Positions 26,681 to 37,204 of a stretch of DNA of 64,000 nt are shown piece by piece. Source of the stretch: Terrabacter aerolatus (lineage in GTDB: Bacteria; Actinomycetota; Actinomycetes; Actinomycetales; Dermatophilaceae); NCBI RefSeq assembly GCF_007991735.1, contig NZ_BJYX01000019.1:20490-84489 (forward strand). Reading direction: 5' to 3'. The notes below the pieces were generated by a model. It was given only the letters and a program-made list of their open reading frames with translations. It had not been told where the DNA came from and made no database searches. Position numbers and translations under genes: made by a program. Position 1 is the stretch's first letter. The number at the start of each line of letters is the position of its first letter.

Positions 26681-27895
26681 GTGGTGGAGTTCTCGCTGGC
26701 CCTGAACGACGACCAGACCGAGCTGCGGGACTGGGTGCACGGCTTCGCCGCCGACGTCGTCCGGCCCGCGGCCTCCGAGTGGGACGCCCGTGCGGAGACG
26801 CCCTGGCCGGTCATCCAGGAGGCGGCGAGGAACGGCCTCTACGGCTTCGAGTTCCTCGCGCAGTGCTGGTCCGACCCGACCGGCATCTCGATCAACCTCG
26901 CCAACGAGGAGCTCTTCTGGGGTGACGCCGGCATCGGCATGTCGATCTTCGGCACGACGCTGGCCGTCGCCGCGATCTACGGCTCGGGCACCCCGGACCA
27001 GATGGTCGAGTGGCTGCCGCAGTGCTACGGCGACGCCGACGACCCGAAGCTGGCCGCCTTCGCGACGACCGAGCCGCAGGCGGGCTCCGACGTCGGTGCC
27101 ATGCGTACGCGCGCCCGCTACGACGAGGCCACGGACGAATGGGTGATCAACGGGCAGAAGGCCTACATCACCAACGGCGGCATCGCCAACGTGCACGTCG
27201 TGACGGCCGTGGTCGACCCCGAGCTCGGCTCCCGCGGCCAGGCGGCGTTCGTCGTCCCGCCGGGGACGAAGGGCCTCGAGGGCGCCAAGAAGCTGCGGAA
27301 GCTCGGGCTGCGCGCGTCGCACACCGCCGACGTGTTCCTCGACGACGTGCGGGTGCCCGGCTCGTGCCTGCTCGGCGGCAGGGACAGGCTCGACGAGCGC
27401 CTGGCCCGGGCGCGCGAGGGCACGTCCTCCACCGGCCAGGCGGCCATGCGGACGTTCGAGATCTCACGCCCCACGGTCGGCGCGCAGGCGCTGGGGATCG
27501 CGCGGGCGGCCTACGAGTACGCCCTCGACTACGCCAAGGACCGCGTGGCCTTCGGGCGACCGATCATCGAGAACCAGGCCATCGCCTTCGCCCTCGCCGA
27601 CATGAGGACCGAGATCGACGCCGCGCGGCTGCTCGTGTGGCGGGCGTCGTGGATGGGCCGCACCAACCAGCCGTTCACGGCGGCCGAGGGCTCGATGAGC
27701 AAGCTCAAGGCCGGTGAGGTGGCCGTGGCGGTCACCGACAAGGCGGTGCAGATCCTCGGTGGGGCCGGCTACGTCACCGACCACCCGGTCGAGCGGTGGT
27801 CGCGCGACGCGAAGATCTACACGATCTTCGAGGGCACGTCCGAGATCCAGCGCATCGTCATCGCCCGCGCCATCAGCGGCGTCCGCATCCACTGA
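26681..27895 (+). CDS. Acyl-CoA dehydrogenase
   Basis: This is a 404-residue flavoenzyme that introduces a 2,3 double bond in acyl-CoA. It has the family signatures: AAFATTEPQAGSDVGAMRTRA (FAD/substrate loop), INGQKAYITNGG, RVAFGRPIIENQAIAF and QILGGAGYVTDHPVERWSRDAKI. The catalytic Glu is in IFEGTSEIQRI. It starts with tandem GTG codons (26681 or 26684). It is probably co-transcribed with the SCP2 gene. The chain length of its substrate cannot be told. A long palindrome lies after its stop. Confidence 0.94.
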   Translation: MVEFSLALNDDQTELRDWVHGFAADVVRPAASEWDARAETPWPVIQEAARNGLYGFEFLAQCWSDPTGISINLANEELFWGDAGIGMSIFGTTLAVAAIYGSGTPDQMVEWLPQCYGDADDPKLAAFATTEPQAGSDVGAMRTRARYDEATDEWVINGQKAYITNGGIANVHVVTAVVDPELGSRGQAAFVVPPGTKGLEGAKKLRKLGLRASHTADVFLDDVRVPGSCLLGGRDRLDERLARAREGTSSTGQAAMRTFEISRPTVGAQALGIARAAYEYALDYAKDRVAFGRPIIENQAIAFALADMRTEIDAARLLVWRASWMGRTNQPFTAAEGSMSKLKAGEVAVAVTDKAVQILGGAGYVTDHPVERWSRDAKIYTIFEGTSEIQRIVIARAISGVRIH

Positions 27896-27936
27896 CCCCC
27901 ACCCGTCGAGTCGCCCCTCCGTGCGGGGAGCGGGAC

Positions 27937-27977
27937 GTCGAGAGGCCAGCTCTCGTGACGAGAGCTGGCCTCTCGAC
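27937..27977. terminator. 20-bp perfect palindrome between convergent genes
   Basis: The arms 27937-27956 and 27958-27977 are perfectly complementary over 20 bp around a single central G. It lies between the acyl-CoA dehydrogenase (plus) and gluconate permease (minus) 3' ends and would fold identically in both transcripts, so it is probably a shared bidirectional terminator. There is no T-run. Confidence 0.75.
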
Positions 27978-28055
27978 TCGGCGACACCCGCAAGACACCG
28001 GCCTCTCGACGGTCGAGGGCGGGGTGGTGGCCGGTGGAGCGGGCCGAGGGGGGTG

Positions 28056-29450
28056 CTAGACGACGAGGTTGAGCAGGAGCACGAAGACGAGTCCCGTCAC
28101 CGACAGGATCGTCTCCATGAGCGACCAGGTCTTGATCGTCTGGCCGACCTTGAGGCCGAAGTACTCCTTGACGAGCCAGAAGCCGGCGTCGTTGACGTGC
28201 GAGAAGAAGACCGAGCCGGCGCCGATGGCCAGGACCATGAGGGACACCTGGGTCGTCGGCATGCCGGCCGCGAGTGGGGCGAGGATGCCCGACGCGGTGA
28301 CCGTGGCGACCGTGGCCGAGCCCGTCGCGAGGCGGATGAGGACGGCGACGAGCCACGCGAGAAGCAGCACCGAGAGGCCGCTGCCGGCGATCCAGGTGGC
28401 GACGAGCTGGCCGATGCCGGTGTCGACGAGCGTCTGCTTGAACCCGCCACCGGCGGCGACGATGAGGATGATGCCGGCGATGGGGCCGAGCGAGGACTCG
28501 AGCGAGGCGCCGATCTCCTTCGTGCCCATGCCGGCGCCCCGGCCGAGGGTGAACATCGCGAGGATGACCGCGATGAGCAGCGCGATGAGGGGCGTGCCGA
28601 GGAAGTCGAGGACCGTGCGGGCGACGGTGCCCTTGCCGGCGAGGATGTCGGCGAGCGCCTTGCCCATCATGAGGACGACGGGGGTCAGCACCGTGAGCAT
28701 CGTGACGCCGAACGACGGGCGAGGGCCGGTCTCCGACTCGCGGGCCTCGAAGAGGTCGGGGGCGGGCACGTCGACCCAGCGGGCGGCGAAGCGCGCGAAC
28801 CACGGGCCGGCGATGGCGATCGTCGGGATGGCCACGAGGATGCCGAAGCCGAGGGTGACGCCGAGGTTGGCCTTGAGGGCGTCGATCGCCACGAGCGGGC
28901 CGGGGTGCGGCGGCACGAGGCCGTGCATGGCCGACAGGCCGGCGAGGGCGGGGATGCCGACGCGCACCACGGACTGCTGGGAGCGACGGGCGACGAGGAA
29001 GATCACCGGCATCAGCAGGACGAGGCCGATCTCGAAGAACATCGGCAGGCCGATGATCGCGCCGACGGCGGCCATGGCCCAGGGCAGCGAGCGGGTGCTG
29101 CTGCGGCCGATGATCGTGTCGACGATCTCGTCGGCGCCGCCCGAGTCCGCGAGCAGCTTGCCGAACATCGCGCCGAGGGCGATCAGGGTGCCGACGCCGG
29201 CCGCGGTGCTGCCGAAGCCCTTGGTGTAGCTGTCGAGCACGTCGGCCATCGGCACGCCGGCGATCGCACCGACCGTGAGGGACCCGAGGGTGAGGGACAG
29301 GAACGGGTGGAGCCTGAAGCGCACGATGAGCACCACGAGCACGGCGATGCCGATGAGCGCGGCGGGGACGAGGCGTCCGGCGGGGATGTCGGGCAGCGTG
29401 TCGGCGGCCAACGCCGAGGAGGGCAGCAGGGAGAGCAGGTCGGCGGTCAT
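28056..29450 (-). CDS. gntP: Gluconate:H+ symporter, GntP family
   Basis: This 464-residue membrane permease has 12-14 hydrophobic helices. The GntP family pattern is clear: LPSSALAADTLPDI start, GSTAAGVGTLIALGAMFGKLLADSGGADEI, FFEIGLVLLMPVIF, GLSAMHGLVPPHPGPLVAID, ATGSATVATVTASGILAP and FFSHVNDAGFWLVKEYF. It imports gluconate or a close aldonate. The start overlaps the stop of gntK (ATGA), so kinase and permease form one operon. Transcription is probably controlled by the divergent GntR gene. Confidence 0.93.
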   Translation of the reverse strand: MTADLLSLLPSSALAADTLPDIPAGRLVPAALIGIAVLVVLIVRFRLHPFLSLTLGSLTVGAIAGVPMADVLDSYTKGFGSTAAGVGTLIALGAMFGKLLADSGGADEIVDTIIGRSSTRSLPWAMAAVGAIIGLPMFFEIGLVLLMPVIFLVARRSQQSVVRVGIPALAGLSAMHGLVPPHPGPLVAIDALKANLGVTLGFGILVAIPTIAIAGPWFARFAARWVDVPAPDLFEARESETGPRPSFGVTMLTVLTPVVLMMGKALADILAGKGTVARTVLDFLGTPLIALLIAVILAMFTLGRGAGMGTKEIGASLESSLGPIAGIILIVAAGGGFKQTLVDTGIGQLVATWIAGSGLSVLLLAWLVAVLIRLATGSATVATVTASGILAPLAAGMPTTQVSLMVLAIGAGSVFFSHVNDAGFWLVKEYFGLKVGQTIKTWSLMETILSVTGLVFVLLLNLVV

Positions 29451-29977
29451 GGGCGGGTCGCTTCCGGGTCGCGGGGGTTCAGGAGAGAGAGGGACTGGCT
29501 GACGAGCTCGTCGACGGGCTGGTCGACGTCGAGGACGGCTCCGTGCTCGCCCGGCTCGAGGGGCTCGAGGGTCGCGAACTGCGACTCGACGAGGGCCGCC
29601 GGCATGAAGTGGCCGGGGCGCCCGGCGACGCGGGCGGCGATGACGTCGGGGTCGCCGTGCAGGTGCACGAAGAAGACCTGGGGCGCCGCGGCCGCGAGGA
29701 CGTCGCGGTAGGCGCGCTTGAGCGCCGAGCAGCTGGCCACGCCGCCGCTCTCCGCGTGCTCCCGCAGCCAGATGGCGATCGTCGCGAGCCACGGGCCGCG
29801 GTCGGCGTCGGTCAGCGGGATGCCGGCCGACATCTTGTCGATGTTGGCCTGCGGGTGGAAGTCGTCGGCGTCCGCGAACGGGACGCGCAGACGCTGCGCG
29901 AGGGCCGCGCCGACGGTGGTCTTGCCCGAGCCGGACACCCCCATGACGACGACCAGGGGAGGTGGGTGGTGCTGCAT
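29447..29977 (-). CDS. gntK: Gluconokinase
   Basis: The 176-residue protein is near the usual size of GntK. Walker A GVSGSGKTT lies at residues 13-21, followed by DADDFHPQANIDKMSAGIPLTDADRGPWL and CSALKRAYRDVL, which form the gluconate-binding face of this family. It converts gluconate to 6-phosphogluconate for the pentose phosphate pathway. It is the first gene of the gnt operon, and its promoter faces the GntR-type regulator gene. Confidence 0.95.
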   Translation of the reverse strand: MQHHPPPLVVVMGVSGSGKTTVGAALAQRLRVPFADADDFHPQANIDKMSAGIPLTDADRGPWLATIAIWLREHAESGGVASCSALKRAYRDVLAAAAPQVFFVHLHGDPDVIAARVAGRPGHFMPAALVESQFATLEPLEPGEHGAVLDVDQPVDELVSQSLSLLNPRDPEATRP

Positions 29978-30076
29978 GTCTCCGTGACTCCTTCGTCCGG
30001 CTCGAACGACGTCTTCGTCGAGTCGCTCGACCTAGGGTGCAGCAACAAGAGCGTCTTATCAAGCCTCCGGTGAAAA

Positions 30077-30089
30077 TAAAACAGTTTTA
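30077..30089. promoter_or_regulatory. AT-rich palindrome in the gnt divergent promoter
   Basis: TAAAAC-A-GTTTTA is a perfect 6-bp inverted repeat in an unusually AT-rich stretch between gntK and the GntR-type regulator gene. It is a good candidate operator for gluconate-responsive control of both transcripts. Confidence 0.55.
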
Positions 30090-30135
30090 AGAAGGGGTTG
30101 CCGTTCATAGGACGGCCGTGTGTCAGGCTGGCCCC

Positions 30136-30840
30136 GTGCCCCTCGAACACCGCCCCGCGCTCCACGCGAGCGTCCTCGACGACCTCGGTCGCCAGATCGC
30201 CTCGGGCGAGCTCGCCGCGGGCACCGTGCTGCGCATCGACCAGCTCGACGAGGGCTACGGCGTCTCGCGGTCGGTCGTGCGCGAGGCCGTCCGGGTGCTC
30301 GGCTCGATGGGGCTCGTCGAGGCCCGCAAGCGCGTCGGTGTCCGGGTGCTCCCGAGCACCTCATGGAACGTCTTCGACCCGCGAGTCATCCGCTGGCGCC
30401 TCGACGGGCCGGGCCGTGAGGATCAGCTGCTCTCGCTCGGCGACGTCCGGCGCGGCATCGAGCCGGTCGCAGCCGAGCTCGCCGCCGCCCGGGCCACGCC
30501 CGACCAGTGCGGCGCCCTCATGGGGGCCGTCATGCAGATGGCGGTGCACGCCAAGTCCGGCGATCTCGAGGCCTACCTCGAGGCCGACCAGCTCTTCCAC
30601 GCGACGCTGCTCGCGGCCTCCGGCAACGAGATGCTCGCCGCCCTGTCCGACGTCGTCGGCGAGGTGCTCGCCGGTCGCACCCACCACGACCTCATGCCGG
30701 CCACGCCCAACCCGGTGGCGGTGCGCTTGCACGGTGACGTCGCCGAGGCCGTCCAGTCGGGTGACGGCGTCGCCGCAGCGGCCGCCATGCAGGCCATCAT
30801 CACCGAGGCCAGCGACGCTCTGCGCGACGCGGAATCGTAG
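30136..30840 (+). CDS. GntR-family regulator (FadR subfamily, FCD domain)
   Basis: The protein has 234 residues. An N-terminal winged helix (LDDLGRQIASGELAAGTVLRIDQL...GVSRSVVREAVRVLGSMGLVEARKRVGVRVL) is followed by a helical FCD ligand domain with metal-binding His positions (FHATLLAASGNEM, LHGDV). It is divergent from gntK-gntP, so a gluconate- or 6-phosphogluconate-sensing repressor is likely. GTG 30136 is preferred over GTG 30118 because the shorter form starts closer to the conserved domain. The regulated operator may be the AT-rich palindrome just upstream. Confidence 0.9.
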   Translation: MPLEHRPALHASVLDDLGRQIASGELAAGTVLRIDQLDEGYGVSRSVVREAVRVLGSMGLVEARKRVGVRVLPSTSWNVFDPRVIRWRLDGPGREDQLLSLGDVRRGIEPVAAELAAARATPDQCGALMGAVMQMAVHAKSGDLEAYLEADQLFHATLLAASGNEMLAALSDVVGEVLAGRTHHDLMPATPNPVAVRLHGDVAEAVQSGDGVAAAAAMQAIITEASDALRDAES

Positions 30841-30981
30841 GAATCCCAGCGCTTCTCGTGCGCGTACCGAGGCGGGGCAGCTCCGACCCAGACCGTCGTA
30901 TGCCGTGTGGTGCCGTGCCACGGATGGTGCCACGTCCGCCGTGGGCGACCCGCTGTGGACGGCCCGCTGTGGGCCGTGCGC

Positions 30982-31896
30982 TCAGCTCGACGGTGGCGGC
31001 ATGCCGACCGCGTCGAAGACGACCGCGGCGTCCTGGGGGTTCGACAGGGCAGCGGCGAGCGCAGGGTCCGTCGACGTCCTGACCACCGGCACCCCGTCCG
31101 CGGGCACGGGCGCGCCGGCGGTGACGGGCGCGCCGGCCGCACCCACGAGCGGCAGGGCGTTCGCGAGCCGGCCTTCGAAGCCCAGCGTGAAGTAGAGGTC
31201 GCTCGCCCACAGTCGCCCGATCCGCTGGGCCGTCTCGGGCGTCACCTGGAGCCAGACCCCGACGGTCAGGGCGTGCCCGCCGGTCAGCGGCAGTCGGAGC
31301 CGGGATCGGACGAAGCAGCCGTGCTCGGCCGACTCGAGGAAGTCCGCCCGGTCCGGGTCGCGGTCGCTCAGACCGACCCCGGCCGTGCGCTCGGCGTCCG
31401 GCAGCGCTGCGACGACGTCGGGCAGCCGGAACCGGATGTGCCGCTCGAGATCGTCGAGGTCGCCGCCGCAGCAGTAGCAGGTGGTGCCGTGGCGCTCCGC
31501 GAGCTGCTCGAGGACGAGGTCGTTGACCTCCCAGAACTGGTCGAGCCGCGGGTGCAGGAGTGCCTCGTCGCGCGTGAGCCTGCGCCCGAGAGGGGCATCG
31601 GGGGGCGCCACCAGACCTCCGGTGACGAGGCTGCACGCCGGCTCGTGCAGACCCTCGACCGACCCGTAGCGCGCGGCGAAGGTCTCGTCGGGGTGGAAGG
31701 CGCCGCGGTGGGTGCGCCCGAAGGTCACCTCGACGAACACCTCGGGGGCGGCGTGGTCGTACTCGAACGCGCTGAACCGGGCGTGGAGGCCGTCGGGGAG
31801 GCCGAGGGCGACGCCGTCGTGGGCCAGTCGCCTCCCGCCGCAGTCGGGGCACTCCTGCGCCTCGTCACGGCTCGTGAAGTCCAGGCTGAGCGTCAT
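30982..31896 (-). CDS. DUF2199-like protein
   Basis: The protein has 304 residues. A Cys pair near the N-terminus (CPDCGGRR) and a second cluster TCYCCGGDLDD could bind zinc. The region CFVRSRLRLPLTGGHALTVGVWLQVTPETAQRI resembles the core of DUF2199 proteins, whose function is unknown. The C-terminal ~60 residues are Ala/Pro/Val-rich. I assign the family from pattern memory only. It lies downstream of the isocitrate dehydrogenase gene on the same strand, separated by that gene's terminator hairpin. Confidence 0.6.
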   Translation of the reverse strand: MTLSLDFTSRDEAQECPDCGGRRLAHDGVALGLPDGLHARFSAFEYDHAAPEVFVEVTFGRTHRGAFHPDETFAARYGSVEGLHEPACSLVTGGLVAPPDAPLGRRLTRDEALLHPRLDQFWEVNDLVLEQLAERHGTTCYCCGGDLDDLERHIRFRLPDVVAALPDAERTAGVGLSDRDPDRADFLESAEHGCFVRSRLRLPLTGGHALTVGVWLQVTPETAQRIGRLWASDLYFTLGFEGRLANALPLVGAAGAPVTAGAPVPADGVPVVRTSTDPALAAALSNPQDAAVVFDAVGMPPPSS

Positions 31897-31926
31897 GGCC
31901 GAAGTGTCACACGACGGCATACGCGC

Positions 31927-31963
31927 AAGTGCCCACTCGACTCCGGAAGTCGAGTGGGCACTT
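31927..31963 (-). terminator. 16-bp perfect hairpin after isocitrate dehydrogenase
   Basis: The arms 31927-31942 and 31948-31963 are perfect complements over 16 bp with a 5-nt loop. It lies about 30 nt beyond the isocitrate dehydrogenase stop in its direction of transcription. It shares the core CCACTCGA with the topA terminator. Confidence 0.75.
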
Positions 31964-31991
31964 CGCTACGGCGCTCGGCCGTCGCCGGCGG

Positions 31992-34214
<2,223 letters not shown>

Positions 34215-34276
34215 CGCGGGTGCTCCGTTCGGGTTGCTGGTCGTGCCGAGATCCGAGTACGAGGGATCCTGAATAA

Positions 34277-34292
34277 ATCTTGATGTCAAGAT
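34277..34292 (-). promoter_or_regulatory. Inverted repeat ATCTTGA-TG-TCAAGAT upstream of icd
   Basis: Perfect 7-bp arms with a 2-bp centre, in an AT-rich stretch 63-78 bp before the icd start. The shape fits a MarR- or GntR-size dimeric repressor site. The site could also serve the divergent hydrolase gene. The regulator is unknown. Confidence 0.6.
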
Positions 34293-34381
34293 ATCCGATG
34301 CAGGCCGGCCGTGGGGTCGCCGTCCCATCCTGCCGGGGTGGTCTGCGCCACGCCAGAGACCGCCCTCCTAGGGTGGAGCGG

Positions 34382-35818
34382 GTGAGCACCGACGCCTCTG
34401 CCCGTACCCCGGCCGACCACCCGGCTCTCGACGCGACCATCGACGCGGCCATCGACCGGACCACCGATCCCGCCATCGACCCCGCCACCGCTCGGCACCT
34501 CGACCACCTGCTCGCCACCGAGCAGCGCCGTGGGCGGCTGCCGTCGGTCGCGGCGGCCGTCGTGCGGGACGGGTCGCTGGCCTGGTCCGCCGCTGTCGGC
34601 TCGGTCGACGGCCGCGTCGGGGGAGTGCCGGCCGACAGCGACACGCAGTACCGGATGGGCTCGATCACCAAGACCTTCGTCGCGGTCGCCGTGATGCGGC
34701 TGCGGGACGCCGGGCGCCTCGACCTTGGTGACCGGTTCGACGACCACGTGCCCGGATCGCACCTCGGCGGCGCGACCGTCGCGCAGCTGCTGTCTCACGG
34801 CGCCGGGGTCCAGGCGGAGACCAACGGCCCCTGGTGGGAGCGCACCCCGGGCGGCTCGTGGGCCGAGCTCGCGGGATCGCCTGTGGGACAGCGCTTCCGG
34901 GCCGGTCGTCGCTTCCACTACACCAACGTCGGCTTCGCCGCGCTCGGCGAGCTCGTCGCCCGTGCGCACGGCACCGACTGGTTCGAGGTGGTCCGACGCG
35001 ATCTGCTGGACCCCCTCGCGATGACGCGCACGACGACCCGTCCGGAGGGCAAGGCGGCGCCGGGGCTGGCGGTGCACCCCTTCGCCGACGTGCTCCTTCC
35101 CGAGCCCGAGCACGATGCCGGGGCCATGGCGCCCGCCGGGCAGCTGTGGTCGACCGTCGAGGACCTCGCCCGGTGGGCCGCCTTCGCCGGCGGTGACACG
35201 GCCGAGGTCCTCTCGACCGACACGCTCGCCGAGATGTACGAGCCGCACACCCTCAACGACGACCCCGGGCAGGCGTGGACCACCGCGCACGGGCTCGGCT
35301 GGCAGGTCTGGAACGTCGACGGCACGAGGTATGCCGGTCACGGCGGCTCGATGCCCGGCTTCCTCGCGGGCCTGCGGGTTCACGTCGAGTCCGGTGACGG
35401 GGTCGTCGTGCTCGCCAACAGCACGACCGGGATGGGGACCGTCGTGCCCGACCTGCTCGCGGCATACCTCGAGCGCGAGCCGCGGACACCAGCGCCGTGG
35501 CACGCAGAGGGCGACCCGTCCGTGCTCGAGCTCGTCGGCACGTGGCACTGGGGCCCGTCCGTGTCGACGGCCAGGGTCGTGGGCGCGCACCTCGTGCTCG
35601 GCGAGCCCGGCCGCGCCCGCGGCAGTCGCTTTGCGCGGGTGGGTCCCGACGAGTGGGTCGGCCTCGACGGCTACTACACCGGCGAGCCGCTGCGGGTCGT
35701 GCGCGCTGCCGACGGCGTGCCCTCGCACCTCGACCTCGCGTCGTTCCGCTTCACCCGCACGCCCTACGACCCGGCGGCCGACGTGCCCGGCGGCGTGCAC
35801 GAGGGCGGCTGGCGCTAG
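34382..35818 (+). CDS. Serine hydrolase, class C beta-lactamase / D-alanyl carboxypeptidase-like
   Basis: The protein has 478 residues. The SxxK motif (GSITKTF) lies near residue 98, YxN (YTNVG) near 180, and a third motif GHGGSMPG replaces KTG. These mark the penicillin-recognising serine hydrolase fold (EstB / class C lactamase / D-aminopeptidase group). No convincing signal peptide is seen; the N-terminal ~40 residues are an Asp/Ile/Thr repeat region. GTG 34382 is chosen because a GGTGGAG-like ribosome site precedes it. Its substrate may be an ester, beta-lactam or D-peptide. Its stop overlaps the next start (TAGTG). Confidence 0.82.
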   Translation: MSTDASARTPADHPALDATIDAAIDRTTDPAIDPATARHLDHLLATEQRRGRLPSVAAAVVRDGSLAWSAAVGSVDGRVGGVPADSDTQYRMGSITKTFVAVAVMRLRDAGRLDLGDRFDDHVPGSHLGGATVAQLLSHGAGVQAETNGPWWERTPGGSWAELAGSPVGQRFRAGRRFHYTNVGFAALGELVARAHGTDWFEVVRRDLLDPLAMTRTTTRPEGKAAPGLAVHPFADVLLPEPEHDAGAMAPAGQLWSTVEDLARWAAFAGGDTAEVLSTDTLAEMYEPHTLNDDPGQAWTTAHGLGWQVWNVDGTRYAGHGGSMPGFLAGLRVHVESGDGVVVLANSTTGMGTVVPDLLAAYLEREPRTPAPWHAEGDPSVLELVGTWHWGPSVSTARVVGAHLVLGEPGRARGSRFARVGPDEWVGLDGYYTGEPLRVVRAADGVPSHLDLASFRFTRTPYDPAADVPGGVHEGGWR

Positions 35819-36507
35819 TGGATGCCGCCTCCGGCAAGCCCTCGCCGACCGGGCCGACCGGGCCGACTTGGCCGACCGGGCCGACCGGGCCGCCCGGGCC
35901 GACGGCCCCGACGGCACCGACCGGCCTCGCCGGCCTCGTGTGGCCGCGGCGCACGCAACGGCTCTCCCTGCGCCCTCTCACCCTCGACGACGTCGACGCG
36001 GTCCTCGCGTTCCGTTCCCTCCCCGAGGTCGTCGTGCACCTCAGCCACGACGTGCTGGAACGGGACGAGGTGCGGGACCGGATCGCCCGGCGCATCGAGC
36101 GAGGGCGTCCGGGGGCGAGTGACCCACTGCTCGGACTCGCCGTCGAGGAGCTGCGCACCGGCCGGCTCGTCGGGGACGTGATGCTGCGGATCGAACCGAG
36201 TCACAGCATCGCCCGGTCGGGAAGTGGCGAGTGGGAGGGGACGATCGGCTACGCGCTCCACCCGGACGTCCACGGTCGCGGCCTGGCGGCCGAGGCCGCG
36301 ACCGAGCTGCTCGTCATCGGCTTCCGCGACCTCGGGCTGCGCCGCATCACGGCCGACGCCTACGCCGACAACGTGGCCTCGAACCGCGTCCTGCGCCGCA
36401 TCGGCATGCGGCTCGAGGCAACGACCTTGGCCAAGTCGCTCGGCAAGGACGGGACGTGGCTCGACGACAACACGTGGGCGCTGCTGCGCGAGGAGTGGGC
36501 CGGCTGA
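35818..36507 (+). CDS. GNAT family N-acetyltransferase (RimJ/RimL type)
   Basis: The enzyme part (RLSLRPLTLDDVDAVLAFRSLPEV ... IGYALHPDVHGRGLAAEAATELLVIGF ... NVASNRVLRRIGM) is a clear RimJ/RimL-type acetyltransferase, with the V-H-G-R-G-L-A acetyl-CoA loop. The first ~40 residues are a collagen-like Pro-Thr-Gly repeat encoded by a 9-bp DNA repeat. If translation begins at GTG 35818, overlapping the previous stop, this tail is real. A GTG at 35938 would give the bare domain (MWPRRTQRLSLRPL) but has no ribosome site. The acceptor could be a protein N-terminus or an antibiotic. Confidence 0.8.
   Translation: MDAASGKPSPTGPTGPTWPTGPTGPPGPTAPTAPTGLAGLVWPRRTQRLSLRPLTLDDVDAVLAFRSLPEVVVHLSHDVLERDEVRDRIARRIERGRPGASDPLLGLAVEELRTGRLVGDVMLRIEPSHSIARSGSGEWEGTIGYALHPDVHGRGLAAEAATELLVIGFRDLGLRRITADAYADNVASNRVLRRIGMRLEATTLAKSLGKDGTWLDDNTWALLREEWAG
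35844..35906. repeat. 9-bp tandem repeat (GCCGACCGG)
   Basis: Seven head-to-tail units, four exact and three with small changes. In the acetyltransferase frame they encode a Pro/Thr/Gly collagen-like run. Confidence 0.85.
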
Positions 36508-36571
36508 TCGCTGCCGCACTCCCGGGCCGGCACTCCGGTTGGGAACGGTGCGGTGAGCACCGGGAATGACC

Positions 36572-36611
36572 GTGGGCCACGCGCCGGAAGGGAGTCCGGC
36601 GCGTGGCCCAC
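36572..36611. terminator. 16-bp perfect hairpin between convergent genes
   Basis: The arms 36572-36587 and 36596-36611 are perfect complements over 16 bp with an 8-nt loop. It follows the acetyltransferase and faces the small secreted-protein gene, so it probably ends both transcripts. Confidence 0.7.
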
Positions 36612-36655
36612 GGCCGGCCGTGGCCGACGAGGGAGGGCGTCGGCCCTGGCGGGCG

Positions 36656-36715
36656 GATGAGTTCGAGTGCGATGAGTTCGAGTGCGATGAGTTCGAGTGC
36701 GGTGAGCCGGAGTGC
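36656..36715. repeat. 15-bp tandem repeat (GATGAGTTCGAGTGC)
   Basis: Three identical units and a fourth with four changes. One plus-strand frame reads them as repeated Asp-Glu-Phe-Glu-Cys, but the frame has no convincing start and begins inside the terminator hairpin. It is treated as a noncoding repeat. Confidence 0.85.
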
Positions 36716-36743
36716 TACCTGCGGCTCGAGGGAGAGCCCGGGG

Positions 36744-37055
36744 TCAGCACCAGGGGTAGATGAACAGGCTGTTGGCCCCCGCGCGGTGGTCGGCGAGCAC
36801 GACGCTCAGCGGGATCGGGTCCGGGACGCCGCTGATGTCGGCCCCGGGCCGCACGGTCACGCCGGCTGCGACGGCCAGCGAGATCGGCAGCCCGTCGCGG
36901 GCCACCGTGCTGAACAGGCCGAGCGACTTGAGGGTGTTCATCCCGGCCCGCATGCAGGCCGTGTCGGGTGCGGGTGCGGCGGATGCCGTGCCCGCCGTCG
37001 ACAGGATCGCCGTGGAGGCCAGAGCAGCGGCTGCTGCGAGGGGGAGGATCCTCAT
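36744..37055 (-). CDS. Small secreted protein, function unknown
   Basis: The protein has 103 residues. A signal peptide (MRILPLAAAAALASTAILSTAGTASA) is followed by ~75 residues with a conserved-looking body (MRAGMNTLKSLGLFSTVARDGLPISLAV, then DPIPLSVVLADHRAGANSLFIYPWC). Two Cys (near position 34 and at the very C-terminus) could form a disulphide. I have an impression of similar short exported proteins in other actinobacteria, none with a known role. It is monocistronic, with a 150-bp upstream region that holds a small inverted repeat. Confidence 0.8.
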   Translation of the reverse strand: MRILPLAAAAALASTAILSTAGTASAAPAPDTACMRAGMNTLKSLGLFSTVARDGLPISLAVAAGVTVRPGADISGVPDPIPLSVVLADHRAGANSLFIYPWC

Positions 37056-37147
37056 GCGTGACTCCTTCGTCAGCCCCGAGTGTGGATGGTGAGGTGTCGC
37101 CGTGACGTGTCGCCGATGACAGGTGCATCTGCTCGTGTCGATGGTTT

Positions 37148-37161
37148 GTCGAAGGTTCGAC
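37148..37161. promoter_or_regulatory. Inverted repeat GTCGAA-GG-TTCGAC upstream of the small secreted-protein gene
   Basis: Perfect 6-bp arms with a 2-bp centre lie inside a longer motif GGTTTGTCGAAGGTT. A second, close copy of that motif (GGTTCGTCAAAGGTT, about 37199-37213) overlaps the MMPL stop codon. It may be an operator. It is not a LexA box, since the half-site order and spacing differ. Confidence 0.4.
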
Positions 37162-37204
37162 GAGACTCAATCTCACACCCCTTCCACAGGTTGTCAAGGG
37201 TTCG

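Noticed and set aside
36566..36763. Short plus-strand frame with four DEFEC-like pentapeptides
   Set aside because: It starts within a terminator hairpin, has no ribosome site and ends inside the opposite gene. Listed as a DNA repeat only.
37148..37161. GTCGAA-GG-TTCGAC as a LexA box
   Set aside because: The actinobacterial SOS box is TCGAAC-N4-GTTCGA. Arm order and spacing do not match, and the downstream gene is not an SOS gene.
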